Source: Gammaproteobacteria bacterium
GTDB taxonomy: Bacteria; Pseudomonadota; Gammaproteobacteria; SZUA-229
NCBI GenBank assembly: GCA_029881795.1
Contig: JAOULX010000002.1
Span: forward strand, 248,001 to 312,000
Length of the DNA: 64,000 nucleotides
Reading direction: 5' to 3'
Positions 49,646 through 59,313 of this stretch are shown here, piece after piece. Positions within the stretch are counted from its first letter, which is position 1, and the number at the start of each line of letters is the position of its first letter. The notes beneath the pieces are model-generated. The model saw only the letters and a program-made list of their open reading frames with translations, made no database searches and was not told the origin of the DNA. Position numbers and translations under genes: made by a program.

Positions 49646-50842
49646 CTAACGTCCAATCTTTTGCGAAATGCGCTCAACCTGTTTCCAGAACCACGACAAC
49701 AGGCGCAGGTGTAAGCTGCGTTGTTGCCAGCTTTTAAAGCAGAATTCTTTGCTGTGCGTGAAATCATTTTCAAACATTTGCTTTATCTGTCCAGCAAGTA
49801 CGGCATCACTGACTTCCTGATTGGCTTCGAGATTCCAGCGCAGGTTCCAGCGATCATAATTGCTTGAACCAATTGAAACCCAGTGATCACAAAGCGCGCA
49901 CTTGGAGTGCAAAAAGCGCGGCTGGTATTCAAAAATTCGTACACCGTTTTTCAGTAGCCTGCCATAAAGTCGATGACTGATGTGTCGCACAGCCGGGTGG
50001 TCGGTGATCGGGCCGGGTAACAGTAGACGAACATCGACACCAGTACGAGCTGCACGTTTCAATGCGCGACGAATGCGCCAGCTCGGGACAAAGTAAGCTG
50101 TCGATAGCCAAACCCGGTGTTTGGCGTTATCGATCTGATTACTAAGCGACAGCTGTATTTCGCTATAATGCTTAATCTCGTTGACACTGACCCTGCCATA
50201 CTGTGAGCCTGCCAGAGTGATGGGGTAATCAGTCGCTGTGACCGGAATTAATTGCCTGTCCTTTTCAACATTCTGATTCCAGCTGCTAATAAATAATTGC
50301 CGCCAGTCGGTCACCACCGGGCCCTGAATTTTGAGCATGGTTTCACGCCAGGCTTTGCCTGAATTTTCAGGAGGGTCAAATTCATCTGTCAGACCGATTC
50401 CACCCACAAAGGCTATTTCGTTATCCACTAATAACAATTTGCGGTGATTGCGGTGTAGCGCATGCTCATTTTTTAGAAGTAATACTCGGTACAGATTAAG
50501 CAGAGTATTGTGAGAATGCAGCTGATTGAAATAAGCAAGATGAATATTGTTGCTAACAAGCCGCTGACGATCCTCTTGTTTCAGACCAATAGCTCCGTAG
50601 TCATCAAGTAACAGATAAACCTCAATACCTCGCTCGGCCGCGTTTAATAAACTGCTGATAAAACGCTCTGAGACAGTGCCGGACTCGATGAGATACATCT
50701 CAAGAAAAATGCACTGGCTTGAGTGCTGAATTGCCTGCAACATCTGGGGAATAAAATTAGGTCCGTCAATGATCGGCTCAAACTGGTTGCCTTGTCGCCA
50801 CGGAAAAAGAAAGAAATCTGAGTTGTCAGTAAAGTCTGTCAT
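49646..50842 (-). CDS. Cardiolipin synthase-like phospholipase D protein (ClsB type)
   Basis: A 398-residue member of the phospholipase D superfamily with two HKD motifs: HRNHRKLLLVDNEIAFVGG in the first half and HSKCALCDHWVSIGSSNYD in the second. There is no N-terminal TM pair, and the size matches ClsB, which makes cardiolipin from phosphatidylglycerol and phosphatidylethanolamine. Substrate choice is not proven. A TTGTAA/TTACAA dyad lies at 50953-50965 in its upstream region. Confidence 0.85.
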   Translation of the reverse strand: MTDFTDNSDFFLFPWRQGNQFEPIIDGPNFIPQMLQAIQHSSQCIFLEMYLIESGTVSERFISSLLNAAERGIEVYLLLDDYGAIGLKQEDRQRLVSNNIHLAYFNQLHSHNTLLNLYRVLLLKNEHALHRNHRKLLLVDNEIAFVGGIGLTDEFDPPENSGKAWRETMLKIQGPVVTDWRQLFISSWNQNVEKDRQLIPVTATDYPITLAGSQYGRVSVNEIKHYSEIQLSLSNQIDNAKHRVWLSTAYFVPSWRIRRALKRAARTGVDVRLLLPGPITDHPAVRHISHRLYGRLLKNGVRIFEYQPRFLHSKCALCDHWVSIGSSNYDRWNLRWNLEANQEVSDAVLAGQIKQMFENDFTHSKEFCFKSWQQRSLHLRLLSWFWKQVERISQKIGR

Positions 50843-51103
50843 AAGTTGTAAGGGTAACTGCAGTTTGTAGCGTGATCAACTGGAAACAAAGCCAAAGACC
50901 TGACGAAATGTATCAGACTGTTCGATGGATCTATTTGTAATGACTGATGCTGTTGTAAATTACAATAGTAATAATTCTTAATATAGTAATAATGCCTGCT
51001 ACTTAGTCGTGTAAATTGAACTATTGAGCGGTCATGATGAGGTGATTTTAGAAAGATAAACTATAATTAGCCATCCATTAAAAATAGCGACGAGAATAAC
51101 AAG

Positions 51104-51955
51104 TTGGACAGTACGAAGCATTTAAAACGTTTTCTGCTTCTGATAATAATGATGTTTGCTTCTGGCCAGCTAATGGCCGCTGACGCTGTCGGAATTCATG
51201 ATGCACATATTCATTACGATAAGGATATGTGGCGCAGCCTGCCCGCTGCTGATGCCATTCAGATGCTCAGGCAAGAAAACATACAGCGAGCACTGGTTTC
51301 ATCCACACCCACCGAAGGCGCTGAGAAGTTATACCGGGAAGCACCGGATATGGTGATACCAATGTTGCGACCTTATAGCAGCTGGCGTCATCGATATTTC
51401 TGGCACAAGGATCCCGCGTTAAAAGCCTATTTGCTGGCTCAGCTGAAGCAAATACCGTATCGAGGTATTGGCGAGTTTCATGTTTTTGGAAAAGCGGCCG
51501 ATAGTCTGCCAGTCGAACAAATGATCGATATTGCACGTCAGCATCACCTGGTATTACATGCGCATACTGATTTAGAAGGTATGCAAATTTTGCTGGATAA
51601 AGCAGCTGACCTAGACGTTATCTGGGCTCATGGTGGTGGAAATGTTGATGAAAAATACCTGACTCGCTTCTTACAGCAATATCCTCGCTTTTATATTGAG
51701 CTGTCACTGCGCGAACATATGCTCGATCACGCAGAAATACTCACACCTCAGTGGCGAGGAATGTTAACTCAATATAGTCAGCGTTTTCTGCTGGGCTCAG
51801 ATACCTATAAACCCAGACGCTGGGCTGAGCTGACAGAAACAGTCGCTGACACACGGCACTGGCTCGGACAACTGCCCGTTAGCATCGTTGCAGATATTGC
51901 CAGAAATAATTTTGATCGCTTGTTTCCAAAGCTCAATAACAGTGAATCGCAATAA
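51104..51955 (+). CDS. Periplasmic amidohydrolase-family protein
   Basis: A 283-residue protein with a signal peptide (about 1-25, LLLIIMMFASGQLMAAD) and an amidohydrolase-type TIM barrel. HDAHIHYD is the first metal-ligand motif. GEFHVF, LHAHTD and WAHGGG supply further ligands, and LLGSDTY gives the last Asp. The family includes amidohydrolase_2 decarboxylases and hydrolases. The substrate is unknown, and a secreted member is uncommon. The start is TTG at 51104, chosen because it directly precedes the basic n-region of the signal peptide. Confidence 0.75.
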   Translation: MDSTKHLKRFLLLIIMMFASGQLMAADAVGIHDAHIHYDKDMWRSLPAADAIQMLRQENIQRALVSSTPTEGAEKLYREAPDMVIPMLRPYSSWRHRYFWHKDPALKAYLLAQLKQIPYRGIGEFHVFGKAADSLPVEQMIDIARQHHLVLHAHTDLEGMQILLDKAADLDVIWAHGGGNVDEKYLTRFLQQYPRFYIELSLREHMLDHAEILTPQWRGMLTQYSQRFLLGSDTYKPRRWAELTETVADTRHWLGQLPVSIVADIARNNFDRLFPKLNNSESQ

Positions 51956-52275
51956 GTTTGAATGATTTGTAGGCGTTGATAATCCGCCTATGTAAACCAA
52001 AACAGCTTTTCTCTAAATACCCCAGATCATTAGGGTTAATTACGATGAACAGACTTTGTATAAGTTTTGTAAATGTCTAAGGCAAAAGCTTGTTTTCTAT
52101 GCAAAAACTATTAAATAATAAAAACCGAGCATAAGTTTCTCTGATATATCAGTCAGACGAGTCAGCTCAGGTTACCGGCTCGGAGTAAGTTATGATGCTG
52201 TGTAAATAAAAATTAGTGATGCAGGCGATGTTATCTTTAACGACGCCGTAACCTGGAGTCGGTAAAGGAGACCTC
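51956..52275. other. Long leader region before the PhnD-like gene
   Basis: A 320-bp gap. TAGGCG and CGCCTA (51970-51990) form a hairpin after the amidohydrolase gene, without a T-tract. Further on, CAGGTTAC (52168-52175) and GTAACCTG (52248-52255) are an 8-bp inverted repeat. They enclose an inner imperfect stem (GGCGATGTTA with TTAACGACGCC). The AAAGGAG ribosome binding site and ATG of the PhnD-like gene follow at once. This could be a structured 5' leader. Confidence 0.45.
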
Positions 52276-53193
52276 ATGACATATCGTCCGATTTACGTTA
52301 TACCGTTTTTTTTAAGCCTAATTATTGCCTGCGAACAGGAAGTCACAGATAAAAATACCAATTCGTTACAATATAGCCGTACACCATCGCATCTTCAGCA
52401 GCCGGTTTATCGGTTGGCCGTGCACCCACTTTATAACCCCAAAAAACTCAGTGAAGCCTATCAGCCACTGATAAATCACATTAATCATCTGATGCCGGAG
52501 ATAAAGCTAGAACTAGAAGCATCACGAAATTATCAGACTTACGAAAAGAAATTTCGTAAAAGTGAACCGGCTTTTTTATTACCGAATCCCTGGCAGACGC
52601 TGCAGGCAATGAAGAACCGTTATCATGTGATAGCCATGGCAGGCAATGCAGACGATTTTAAAGGCATTTTTATAGTAAGAAAAGACAGCGGGATTAAACA
52701 GCCAGCAGATCTTAAAGGCAGAGTAGTGAGTTACCCGTCTCATACCGCATTGGCTGCTGCTATCATGCCGCAATATTTTTTGCACAATAATGGCATCGAT
52801 ATCAAACAGGATATTGAAAACCGTTACGTAGGTTCACAGGAATCATCGATTATGAATGTGTATCTTAAAAAATCAGCAGCCGGAGCTACCTGGCCACCAC
52901 CATGGCGACTGTTTAAGAAAGATTTTCCAGAAGAGGCGGCCCAGCTTGAACTGATCTGGCAGACCCCGCCACTGTTAAATAACTCGGTTATGGTGCGAGA
53001 TGACGTGCCACTCTCTATTCAGACTAAGGTTGCAAAAATATTGACAGAATTAGGTAATACAGCAGAGACCCGTGTGATTCTAGATAATATGGAAACGGTG
53101 CGTTTTCATGCGGCCGATGATGCCAGTTATGACCGTGTCAGAGACTATATTAAACGTTTTGAAAAAGATGTGCGGCCGGTAGAAAGCAAATAA
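52276..53193 (+). CDS. PhnD-like substrate-binding lipoprotein
   Basis: A 305-residue lipoprotein (signal ending LSLIIAC, lipidated Cys19) with a phosphonate-binding-type fold. Segments such as YRLAVHPLYNPKKLSEAYQPLINHI, GIFIVRKDSGIKQPADLKG and GATWPPPWRLFKK are typical of PhnD/phosphate-binding relatives. There is no phnC or phnE nearby. The stop overlaps the start of the histidine kinase gene by one base (TAATG), so the two are translated together. A role as ligand sensor for that kinase is inferred. An AAAGGAG ribosome binding site precedes the ATG. Confidence 0.82.
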   Translation: MTYRPIYVIPFFLSLIIACEQEVTDKNTNSLQYSRTPSHLQQPVYRLAVHPLYNPKKLSEAYQPLINHINHLMPEIKLELEASRNYQTYEKKFRKSEPAFLLPNPWQTLQAMKNRYHVIAMAGNADDFKGIFIVRKDSGIKQPADLKGRVVSYPSHTALAAAIMPQYFLHNNGIDIKQDIENRYVGSQESSIMNVYLKKSAAGATWPPPWRLFKKDFPEEAAQLELIWQTPPLLNNSVMVRDDVPLSIQTKVAKILTELGNTAETRVILDNMETVRFHAADDASYDRVRDYIKRFEKDVRPVESK

Positions 53194-55139
53194 TGCTGGG
53201 ATCCCTGAAACAATGGTTTGCCGCGACACTGCGTCGTCAACTGGTTGTTGGTATCGTGCTGGTAGTCGCTACCACGATGCTCCTGTTGATACTTGATTTA
53301 ACCAACCGTCAGAAAAATATCGTCAGAGAGCAACAGTCACAGCAGGCAATAGCGCTGGCTCAAAGCGTTGCGGTATCCTCCTCGGTATGGCTTGCGTCAC
53401 GAGACTACAGCGGACTGCAGGAAATTGTTGATGGCCTGAATCAATACCCTGACCTGCAGCATGCCATCGTGATGAATAACAGCGGTGAGATTCTGGCGCA
53501 TACAGAGACAGAGCGTCGTGGTTTTTACCTGCTGGATCTTCCAGCAATCCCTCAGCAAACAATAATCCGACAGGATCATCTGCAAATAGATGTTGCTAAA
53601 CCGATTACAATTGTCGGTAACCATATCGGCTGGGTTCGTATCGGTATGCATGAAAAAAATCTTTCAGATAAACTTAATAAAGCCACACGTGACGGTATTA
53701 TTTACGCACTGATAGCCGTTATATTAACTTTTTTATTGACCATGCTGACAGTGCGCCGTCTGACAAGTCGTTTATATGCCATTCAGTCGGTTGCCGATGC
53801 GGTTCAAAGTGGTAATCGAGAAATACGTTCTCAACTGAGTGGTATAGATGAGGCGGCTCAGCTTTCACGACAGTTCAATAATATGTTAGATACGCTGGCA
53901 AAGCGTGAGCAGGAAATCATTGATTCACATCAGGCGCAGATGCAGAGTGAGTCACGAATGAATCAGGTTATGGACGTCACCGGTGAAGGTATTTGGGACT
54001 GGGATATCGTGCAGCAACAGGTACGACATAACATCAGCTGGTGTCATATACTGGGTCTTGATGAAACTCAGATTGAGCACTCGATGAGTTATTTCTCCGG
54101 TCTGCTGCATAAAGATGATGCGGACAATGTTATGCAAAAAGTACAGCTGTGTTTACAGGGTAAAGGGGTTTACAGCAGTGAACATAGAATGATAAAAAAT
54201 GATGGTTCAGTGATTTGGGTACAAGACCGAGGTGATGTGGTTGAGCGCGATGGCGATGGGAAGCCGTTGCGTATGTTAGGCAGTATTGCTGATATTACAA
54301 AGCGTAAACAGGCAGAAGACAGACTCAGACAAATCAATGAAGAGCTGGAAGAACGCGTTTTGCAGCGCACAGTAGAAATGACTGCAGCACGAGATGAAGC
54401 CGAACGAGCGAGTGAAGCCAAATCCGACTTTTTGTCACGCATGAGCCATGAATTGCGCACGCCTTTGAATGCCATTCTAGGCTTTGGACAGTTATTGAGT
54501 ACCGATCCTGATCAGCCATTAAATGCACTGCAGTTGGACAATGTAGAAGAAATTTTGACAGCAGGTCAACACCTGCTTGCACTGGTAAATGAAGTGCTGG
54601 AGCTCAGTCGCATTGAAAGCGGTCGGCTGGATATAAAATGGGAAATTGTCGATATTGCTTCACTGATCGGCACAGCGGTTTCTCAAATGCGCGCTCTGGC
54701 CGAACAGCGCCAGATTACAATTAGTCTGGATATTAATACACAGCAGTTGTCTGCTTATACGGTTGAAGCGGATAAATTGCGGATGCACGAAGTGATGACC
54801 AATCTGTTATCAAATGCAGTTAAATACAATAAAGTCGGTGGCGAGATTAAAGTCGCTATAGAGCCCACAGGCAGTCAGCATTTACGTATCAGCGTAACAG
54901 ACAGTGGCCATGGCATTAAACAGAAAAACATTGAACGCCTGTTCCAGCCTTTCGAACGGTTTGAGTCCGCCTATGAGGCTATTGAAGGGACAGGTATAGG
55001 ACTGGCACTGACCAAAAGGCTGCTCAATGCGATGCAATCAGATATACAGGTGGAGAGTGTGTATGGTCAGGGCAGTACTTTCTGGTTTGAAATGCCGTGT
55101 ATTTTAACGACATCTGAAATGAAGATATCAACGAAATGA
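53193..55139 (+). CDS. Sensor histidine kinase paired with the PhnD-like lipoprotein
   Basis: A 648-residue inner-membrane kinase: TM1 (about 13-35), a periplasmic Cache-like domain (about 36-165), TM2 (about 168-190), HAMP, and PAS/PAC (about 255-375). A coiled coil, HisKA with His419 (MSHELRTPLNAI) and HATPase_c (about 525-635: NLLSNAVKYN, DSGHGI, GTGIGLAL) follow. The sensor domain is paralogous to that of the kinase at 62078. It lacks a REC domain and no response regulator follows directly, so its partner is elsewhere. Confidence 0.92.
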   Translation: MLGSLKQWFAATLRRQLVVGIVLVVATTMLLLILDLTNRQKNIVREQQSQQAIALAQSVAVSSSVWLASRDYSGLQEIVDGLNQYPDLQHAIVMNNSGEILAHTETERRGFYLLDLPAIPQQTIIRQDHLQIDVAKPITIVGNHIGWVRIGMHEKNLSDKLNKATRDGIIYALIAVILTFLLTMLTVRRLTSRLYAIQSVADAVQSGNREIRSQLSGIDEAAQLSRQFNNMLDTLAKREQEIIDSHQAQMQSESRMNQVMDVTGEGIWDWDIVQQQVRHNISWCHILGLDETQIEHSMSYFSGLLHKDDADNVMQKVQLCLQGKGVYSSEHRMIKNDGSVIWVQDRGDVVERDGDGKPLRMLGSIADITKRKQAEDRLRQINEELEERVLQRTVEMTAARDEAERASEAKSDFLSRMSHELRTPLNAILGFGQLLSTDPDQPLNALQLDNVEEILTAGQHLLALVNEVLELSRIESGRLDIKWEIVDIASLIGTAVSQMRALAEQRQITISLDINTQQLSAYTVEADKLRMHEVMTNLLSNAVKYNKVGGEIKVAIEPTGSQHLRISVTDSGHGIKQKNIERLFQPFERFESAYEAIEGTGIGLALTKRLLNAMQSDIQVESVYGQGSTFWFEMPCILTTSEMKISTK

Positions 55140-55444
55140 TTGCAATAAGATCAAGCTCTTAACAAAAGCATCAACGCATATAAAATGTGGTGAAAGACAT
55201 TGTTGCGTGTTCAGGCGATGATGCAATGTGCGCTTGCTTCAAGTGCATCGTTCTTTTGATGATGTAGAGCTACATCATAATCTTATTTTGATAATCACAA
55301 TGTGTAAACATAAACAAGCCTTATCTTAAGCTGTATTAATGATTCAATAAAAATAAAAATAAAAAACAGGGTTTATATGTGTGATATATTGGGTTATCTT
55401 AGCATCCCATCCTGATCTCAGTATCTGTAGAGATTTTCAAACTT
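55140..55444. other. Intergenic region with dyads, before a histidine kinase gene
   Basis: A 305-bp gap with no gene. ATGATGTAG (55259-55267) and CTACATCAT (55270-55278) form a perfect inverted repeat with a 2-bp spacer. Just upstream GATGCA and TGCATC also pair. They may be operator sites. The A+T content appears higher here than in the biosynthetic core. Confidence 0.45.
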
Positions 55445-57193
55445 ATGGCTAGTAATAAAATTGAACATCAGCCTATCAGTCTAAATCGATATTTAGTAAT
55501 TTTATCGTTTCCGTTGATATTAATTATCATAGTTGGTGGGCTGGTCGTTTCTGATATGTATAAAAGTATTACTTTTATACGCAGTGAAATTATTGATCTG
55601 AATAAGGTAAGTGTGACTAATAGTGTGGTAAGGCGAATAGAAAATATCGCATTTTTAAAAATTGGTAAAAAATCTGTCTCATCAAAAGAAAGAAAAATTG
55701 ATGAAGCTAAAATAAATGAAGATATAGAATCAATAAGCGCGCTGACAAAAATAATACAAAGTGATATCAAAATCAAAGGTCTTCTAGCAGAAGTCAATGA
55801 TGTCATAAAAAAAGGAGATGACGCATCTGATGAAAAACTTAGCGCGAGTAAACTGTATAATAAATATTATATGATGCTTGACAAGATTTTGTATACAAGT
55901 GAAATAGTCAACGAAGAGTCAGCCCTAATACTTGATCCTGAGCGACGTGCCTATCATTTAGGGCAGCTGATTTCCAGTGATCTGGTCAGGATAACAGTGC
56001 TGGCCGGTAAGTTAAGGTCACTGTTGCTAATGGCAGCTGAAAAACCTGAGCAAACGATATCGCTGAAGGATGATGCGTCAAAAGTTATATCGACACTATA
56101 TGACCTAACTGAAAAAATAAATAGAAAAACAGACTTCATAATAGCGGGTCGTGATGACGTCGAGCAAGATGTCATTGATTTAAAAAACAAGTGGGGGCAG
56201 GTCATGGCCGAATTTCTGAAGGTTTCTGCAGCCAATGTTAAAAATCAGGTTTATCAAAATAAAAGCGTAAAGGCTTTTGAAGTGAATAATGAGCTTTATG
56301 AAAAGCTTAGAGCTAGTTTAATGGCAAGGCTTAACTTGCGACTGGCGGGTTTTGTGCAGCAGCTGTATATCTCAGTGGCATTGTTGCTATTTGGTGTGGT
56401 ATTTATGGTGCTACTAAGTTTTAATGTTTACGTAAAAAATCAAAGAACATATAACCTTATTTATGACATGCTCCAAATGTACCAAAATCATTTGGAAGAG
56501 CTGGTAAATGAAAGAACCTCTGATCTTAAACGCATTAATACGGACATGGAATCATTTACTTATATGCTTGCGCATGACATGAGTACACCAATTCGAACAG
56601 TCGTTAGCTATAGTCAGATAATAAAAAGTAGCGCACAGGAAAAACTAAACAAAGATGAAATTAAAATGTTCGACAGGGTTGTTTCAGCAGGTAAAAAAAT
56701 GTCTGATACCGTTACCTGTGTGCTTGATTTAGCAAAGATTAATCATATTAAGATAAATAAAGAGTCGGTAAAGTTAACAGAGCTGCTTAATGATCACATC
56801 TTAAACAAGGATAAGTTCCCTGATATTACTTTTATTATCGACGAAGAAATGACTGCATTTACTGACAGAGAGCTTTTAACGACAGTAATGCGAAATTTAC
56901 TGGATAATGCAATTAATTTTTCAAAACCGACTAAAGAGCCTTCTATAGAAGTTGGGGTGTCAAATATCTCGGATGTGGCAACTTATTTTGTTGCTGATAA
57001 TGGTATAGGATTAGACATGACTTACAGTCAGAGTGTCTTTAATCCGTTTAATAAATTAAATCAAATAGAGACGACAGGTTTGGGTACTGGTCTTACGATG
57101 GCAAGAAAAATTATTCAACGGCTTGGTGGGGAAATATGGATAAGGTCCGAGCCAGGCGCGGGTACCACGGTGTTTTTTACATTGCCGAAATAA
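55445..57193 (+). CDS. Sensor histidine kinase (orphan)
   Basis: A 582-residue kinase with TM1 (about 15-37), a long mostly helical periplasmic domain (about 38-295), TM2 (about 300-322), HisKA with His377 (LAHDMSTPIRTVVSYSQ) and HATPase_c (NLLDNAINFS, DNGIGL, GTGLTMARKI). The HisKA form resembles phytochrome-type kinases. Codon use is A+T-rich. No dedicated response regulator lies beside it; the nearest are at 59 and 61 kb. A terminator follows. Confidence 0.88.
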   Translation: MASNKIEHQPISLNRYLVILSFPLILIIIVGGLVVSDMYKSITFIRSEIIDLNKVSVTNSVVRRIENIAFLKIGKKSVSSKERKIDEAKINEDIESISALTKIIQSDIKIKGLLAEVNDVIKKGDDASDEKLSASKLYNKYYMMLDKILYTSEIVNEESALILDPERRAYHLGQLISSDLVRITVLAGKLRSLLLMAAEKPEQTISLKDDASKVISTLYDLTEKINRKTDFIIAGRDDVEQDVIDLKNKWGQVMAEFLKVSAANVKNQVYQNKSVKAFEVNNELYEKLRASLMARLNLRLAGFVQQLYISVALLLFGVVFMVLLSFNVYVKNQRTYNLIYDMLQMYQNHLEELVNERTSDLKRINTDMESFTYMLAHDMSTPIRTVVSYSQIIKSSAQEKLNKDEIKMFDRVVSAGKKMSDTVTCVLDLAKINHIKINKESVKLTELLNDHILNKDKFPDITFIIDEEMTAFTDRELLTTVMRNLLDNAINFSKPTKEPSIEVGVSNISDVATYFVADNGIGLDMTYSQSVFNPFNKLNQIETTGLGTGLTMARKIIQRLGGEIWIRSEPGAGTTVFFTLPK

Positions 57194-57211
57194 CTATATT
57201 GTTTTGTTAGA

Positions 57212-57241
57212 GGCTTATTATTGATGATGAGCCGTTTTTTA
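57212..57241 (+). terminator. Intrinsic terminator after the orphan kinase
   Basis: GGCTTATTA and TGATGAGCC pair over nine positions (two G-U) around a TTGA loop, followed by six T residues. Confidence 0.65.
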
Positions 57242-57343
57242 TGATCTGATAACGATACATTGCCGTGGCAGGAAAAGTTAGGCTTTCACTATATTAGTCA
57301 ATTCAGTCAGTGTGTTAAATGATGATGCAGTTGTGTGATAGTG

Positions 57344-57367
57344 GCTTATTAATGAGGTTTAATAAGC
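57344..57367. other. AT-rich hairpin by the stop of the REC-GGDEF-EAL gene
   Basis: GCTTATTAA and TTAATAAGC form a perfect 9-bp stem around a TGAGGT loop. No T-tract follows on the minus strand, so termination is uncertain. Confidence 0.4.
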
Positions 57368-57375
57368 AGGTATTG

Positions 57376-59106
57376 TTATTGGTTGTTATTTCTTTCCATT
57401 AATAATATTTCAAAGCTATCAGCAGGTATTGGTTTGCTGAACATGAATCCCTGTGCTTCCTGGCAGCCATTCTGTAATAAGAAGTCCTCCTGATATTGTG
57501 TTTCTATTCCCTCGGCAATAGCTTTAAGGTTCAGGTTATTAGCAAGACTGATTATCGATTTGGTAATTGCAGCAGATCGGCTGTCTGTTTCGAGCTCGTT
57601 GATAAATGCACGATCAATTTTAAGAACGTCTACAGGGAATTCTTTTAAATAACTTAATGAAGAATAGCCTGTACCGAAATCATCTATTGAAATCCTTACA
57701 CCCAGTTCTCGAATCTTATTAAGTATAGAAAGTGACTCTTCGCCATTATTCATCAGGCTGCTTTCTGTTAATTCAAGTTCAAGTCTGAAAGGGTCAATAC
57801 CGCTTTCTTTTATCTGGTTGTTTACGGTGCTTATAAAGTCTTTATTTTGTAATTGTCTGGCTGATATATTGACGGATACACTGTCGATATCTAATTCCTT
57901 TTCTTGCCAAAGTTTTATTTGATTGCATGCACTTCTTAATGCCCAGGTTCCTATTGGTTCTATCATGCCAGTTGATTCAGCCTCGGCAATAAAATAGCCC
58001 GGCGATAGGATTCCTTTTGCCGGATGGTGCCAGCGTATTAATGCTTCAGCGCCACAAATACGCTTTGTTTGTAAGTCATATTGAGGCTGGTAGTAGAGTT
58101 CAAACTCATCGTTAGTCAGCGCGTGGTGCAGATCATTGTGTAAAGTGACAGATTTTAAGGCGTTAATTGCCATGTCTTTTTTAAAAAACTCAAAACCATT
58201 ACCGTTTCTTTTTTTAACTTTTAAAAGAGCGTGTTCAGATCGTGACAATAAATCCCATGGGTTTGAAGCATCGTCCGGGTAGATGGCAATACCGGTGCTT
58301 ACAGTAATTATATGGTCGATATTGTCAAATCTGAACGGTTTTTTTAATGCGTCCATGAGTTTGTTGATGCAGCTGCTTATTTCAAAATAAGACGGGTTTC
58401 CTTTAATTATTACACCAAATTCGTCGCCACCAAGGCGCGCAAGATTTAAGTTGTTTTTTTCATTTGCAATAGAGATAAATCTATCAGCAATATCTTTTAG
58501 AATTAGATCGCATGATCTAAATCCCAGTGCTTCGTTTAATAATTTAAACCGATCAAGATCAAAGATGGCTAGTGCAATTGATTGAGAGTTGTTCTTGGCT
58601 TCTTTTATAGCAGTCTCAAGTTCGGATCTAAAGCGGTCTCTGTTGTAAAGACCGGTTACTTCGTCCCGGCTGCTATTACGATTTTCAATAACTTCTCTTT
58701 TTAGAACCGGAACTAATCGTGAAAGATTGTCTTTAAAAATATAGTCTCGCGCTCCGTTTCGCATCGCCTCTATAGCTGATGATTCATTGATCTCACCAGA
58801 AACTATAATAAATGGCATGTCATTGCCGGCGTCTTTAAGTAGTGTGAGTGCTTCAGTCGAGGTAAATCCGGGCAAAGAGTGATCAGAAATAATAGCATCC
58901 CATCTGATTAACATCTGTTCTTGTAAATCAGACAGTGTCCATATTCGTTTAATGAATATATTAAGGCCGGCTGACTTCAGGTTTTCTTCAAGCAAAATGG
59001 CATCATCTTCATTATCTTCTATCACAAGAAGTTTTATAGCTTCTTTGTAAAAGTCAGATTGATAACCTGTAGTCTGGTTGAATTCCGTATTTTTTATATT
59101 CAGCAT
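57376..59106 (-). CDS. Response regulator with GGDEF and EAL domains
   Basis: A 576-residue cytoplasmic protein. It has an N-terminal REC (about 25-140, IEDNEDD acidic pocket, Asp75 in SDHSLPGF), GGDEF (about 150-310, LGGDEFG intact) and EAL (about 325-570, AEALIRW and DDFGTGYSSLSYL intact). Phosphorylation should control c-di-GMP synthesis or breakdown. The REC domain closely resembles the N-terminal REC of the kinase at 59949, sharing the DHxxPGF and KDNLSRLVP patterns. This suggests a shared origin and possibly a shared phosphodonor. Confidence 0.92.
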   Translation of the reverse strand: MLNIKNTEFNQTTGYQSDFYKEAIKLLVIEDNEDDAILLEENLKSAGLNIFIKRIWTLSDLQEQMLIRWDAIISDHSLPGFTSTEALTLLKDAGNDMPFIIVSGEINESSAIEAMRNGARDYIFKDNLSRLVPVLKREVIENRNSSRDEVTGLYNRDRFRSELETAIKEAKNNSQSIALAIFDLDRFKLLNEALGFRSCDLILKDIADRFISIANEKNNLNLARLGGDEFGVIIKGNPSYFEISSCINKLMDALKKPFRFDNIDHIITVSTGIAIYPDDASNPWDLLSRSEHALLKVKKRNGNGFEFFKKDMAINALKSVTLHNDLHHALTNDEFELYYQPQYDLQTKRICGAEALIRWHHPAKGILSPGYFIAEAESTGMIEPIGTWALRSACNQIKLWQEKELDIDSVSVNISARQLQNKDFISTVNNQIKESGIDPFRLELELTESSLMNNGEESLSILNKIRELGVRISIDDFGTGYSSLSYLKEFPVDVLKIDRAFINELETDSRSAAITKSIISLANNLNLKAIAEGIETQYQEDFLLQNGCQEAQGFMFSKPIPADSFEILLMERNNNQ

Positions 59107-59247
59107 ATGTTTTTATACAATCTTATTGTCTGACGAAACAAGCAGGAAATTGCTTAACATTTAATTGAACTACGTAAATTGTAGAGTCTGTAAGAAATAA
59201 CAGTAGCAGATAAAAGCTATATTCTTTGTCGGTGTTTGGTACGCTGT

Positions 59248-59266
59248 TGTAGGACGGATTCTTACG
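59248..59266. promoter_or_regulatory. Possible response-regulator box upstream of the REC-GGDEF-EAL gene
   Basis: TGTAGG-N7-CTTACG is a near dyad. It resembles the TGTAGG-N6-CTTACA element before the chemotaxis receptor gene, with a 1-bp longer spacer. It lies in the 207-bp gap between the NarL-type regulator gene and the REC-GGDEF-EAL gene. Confidence 0.3.
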
Positions 59267-59313
59267 TCAAAATATAGGCTTAAAAAGTGACATGGTTAAG
59301 CTGTTGTTAATGC

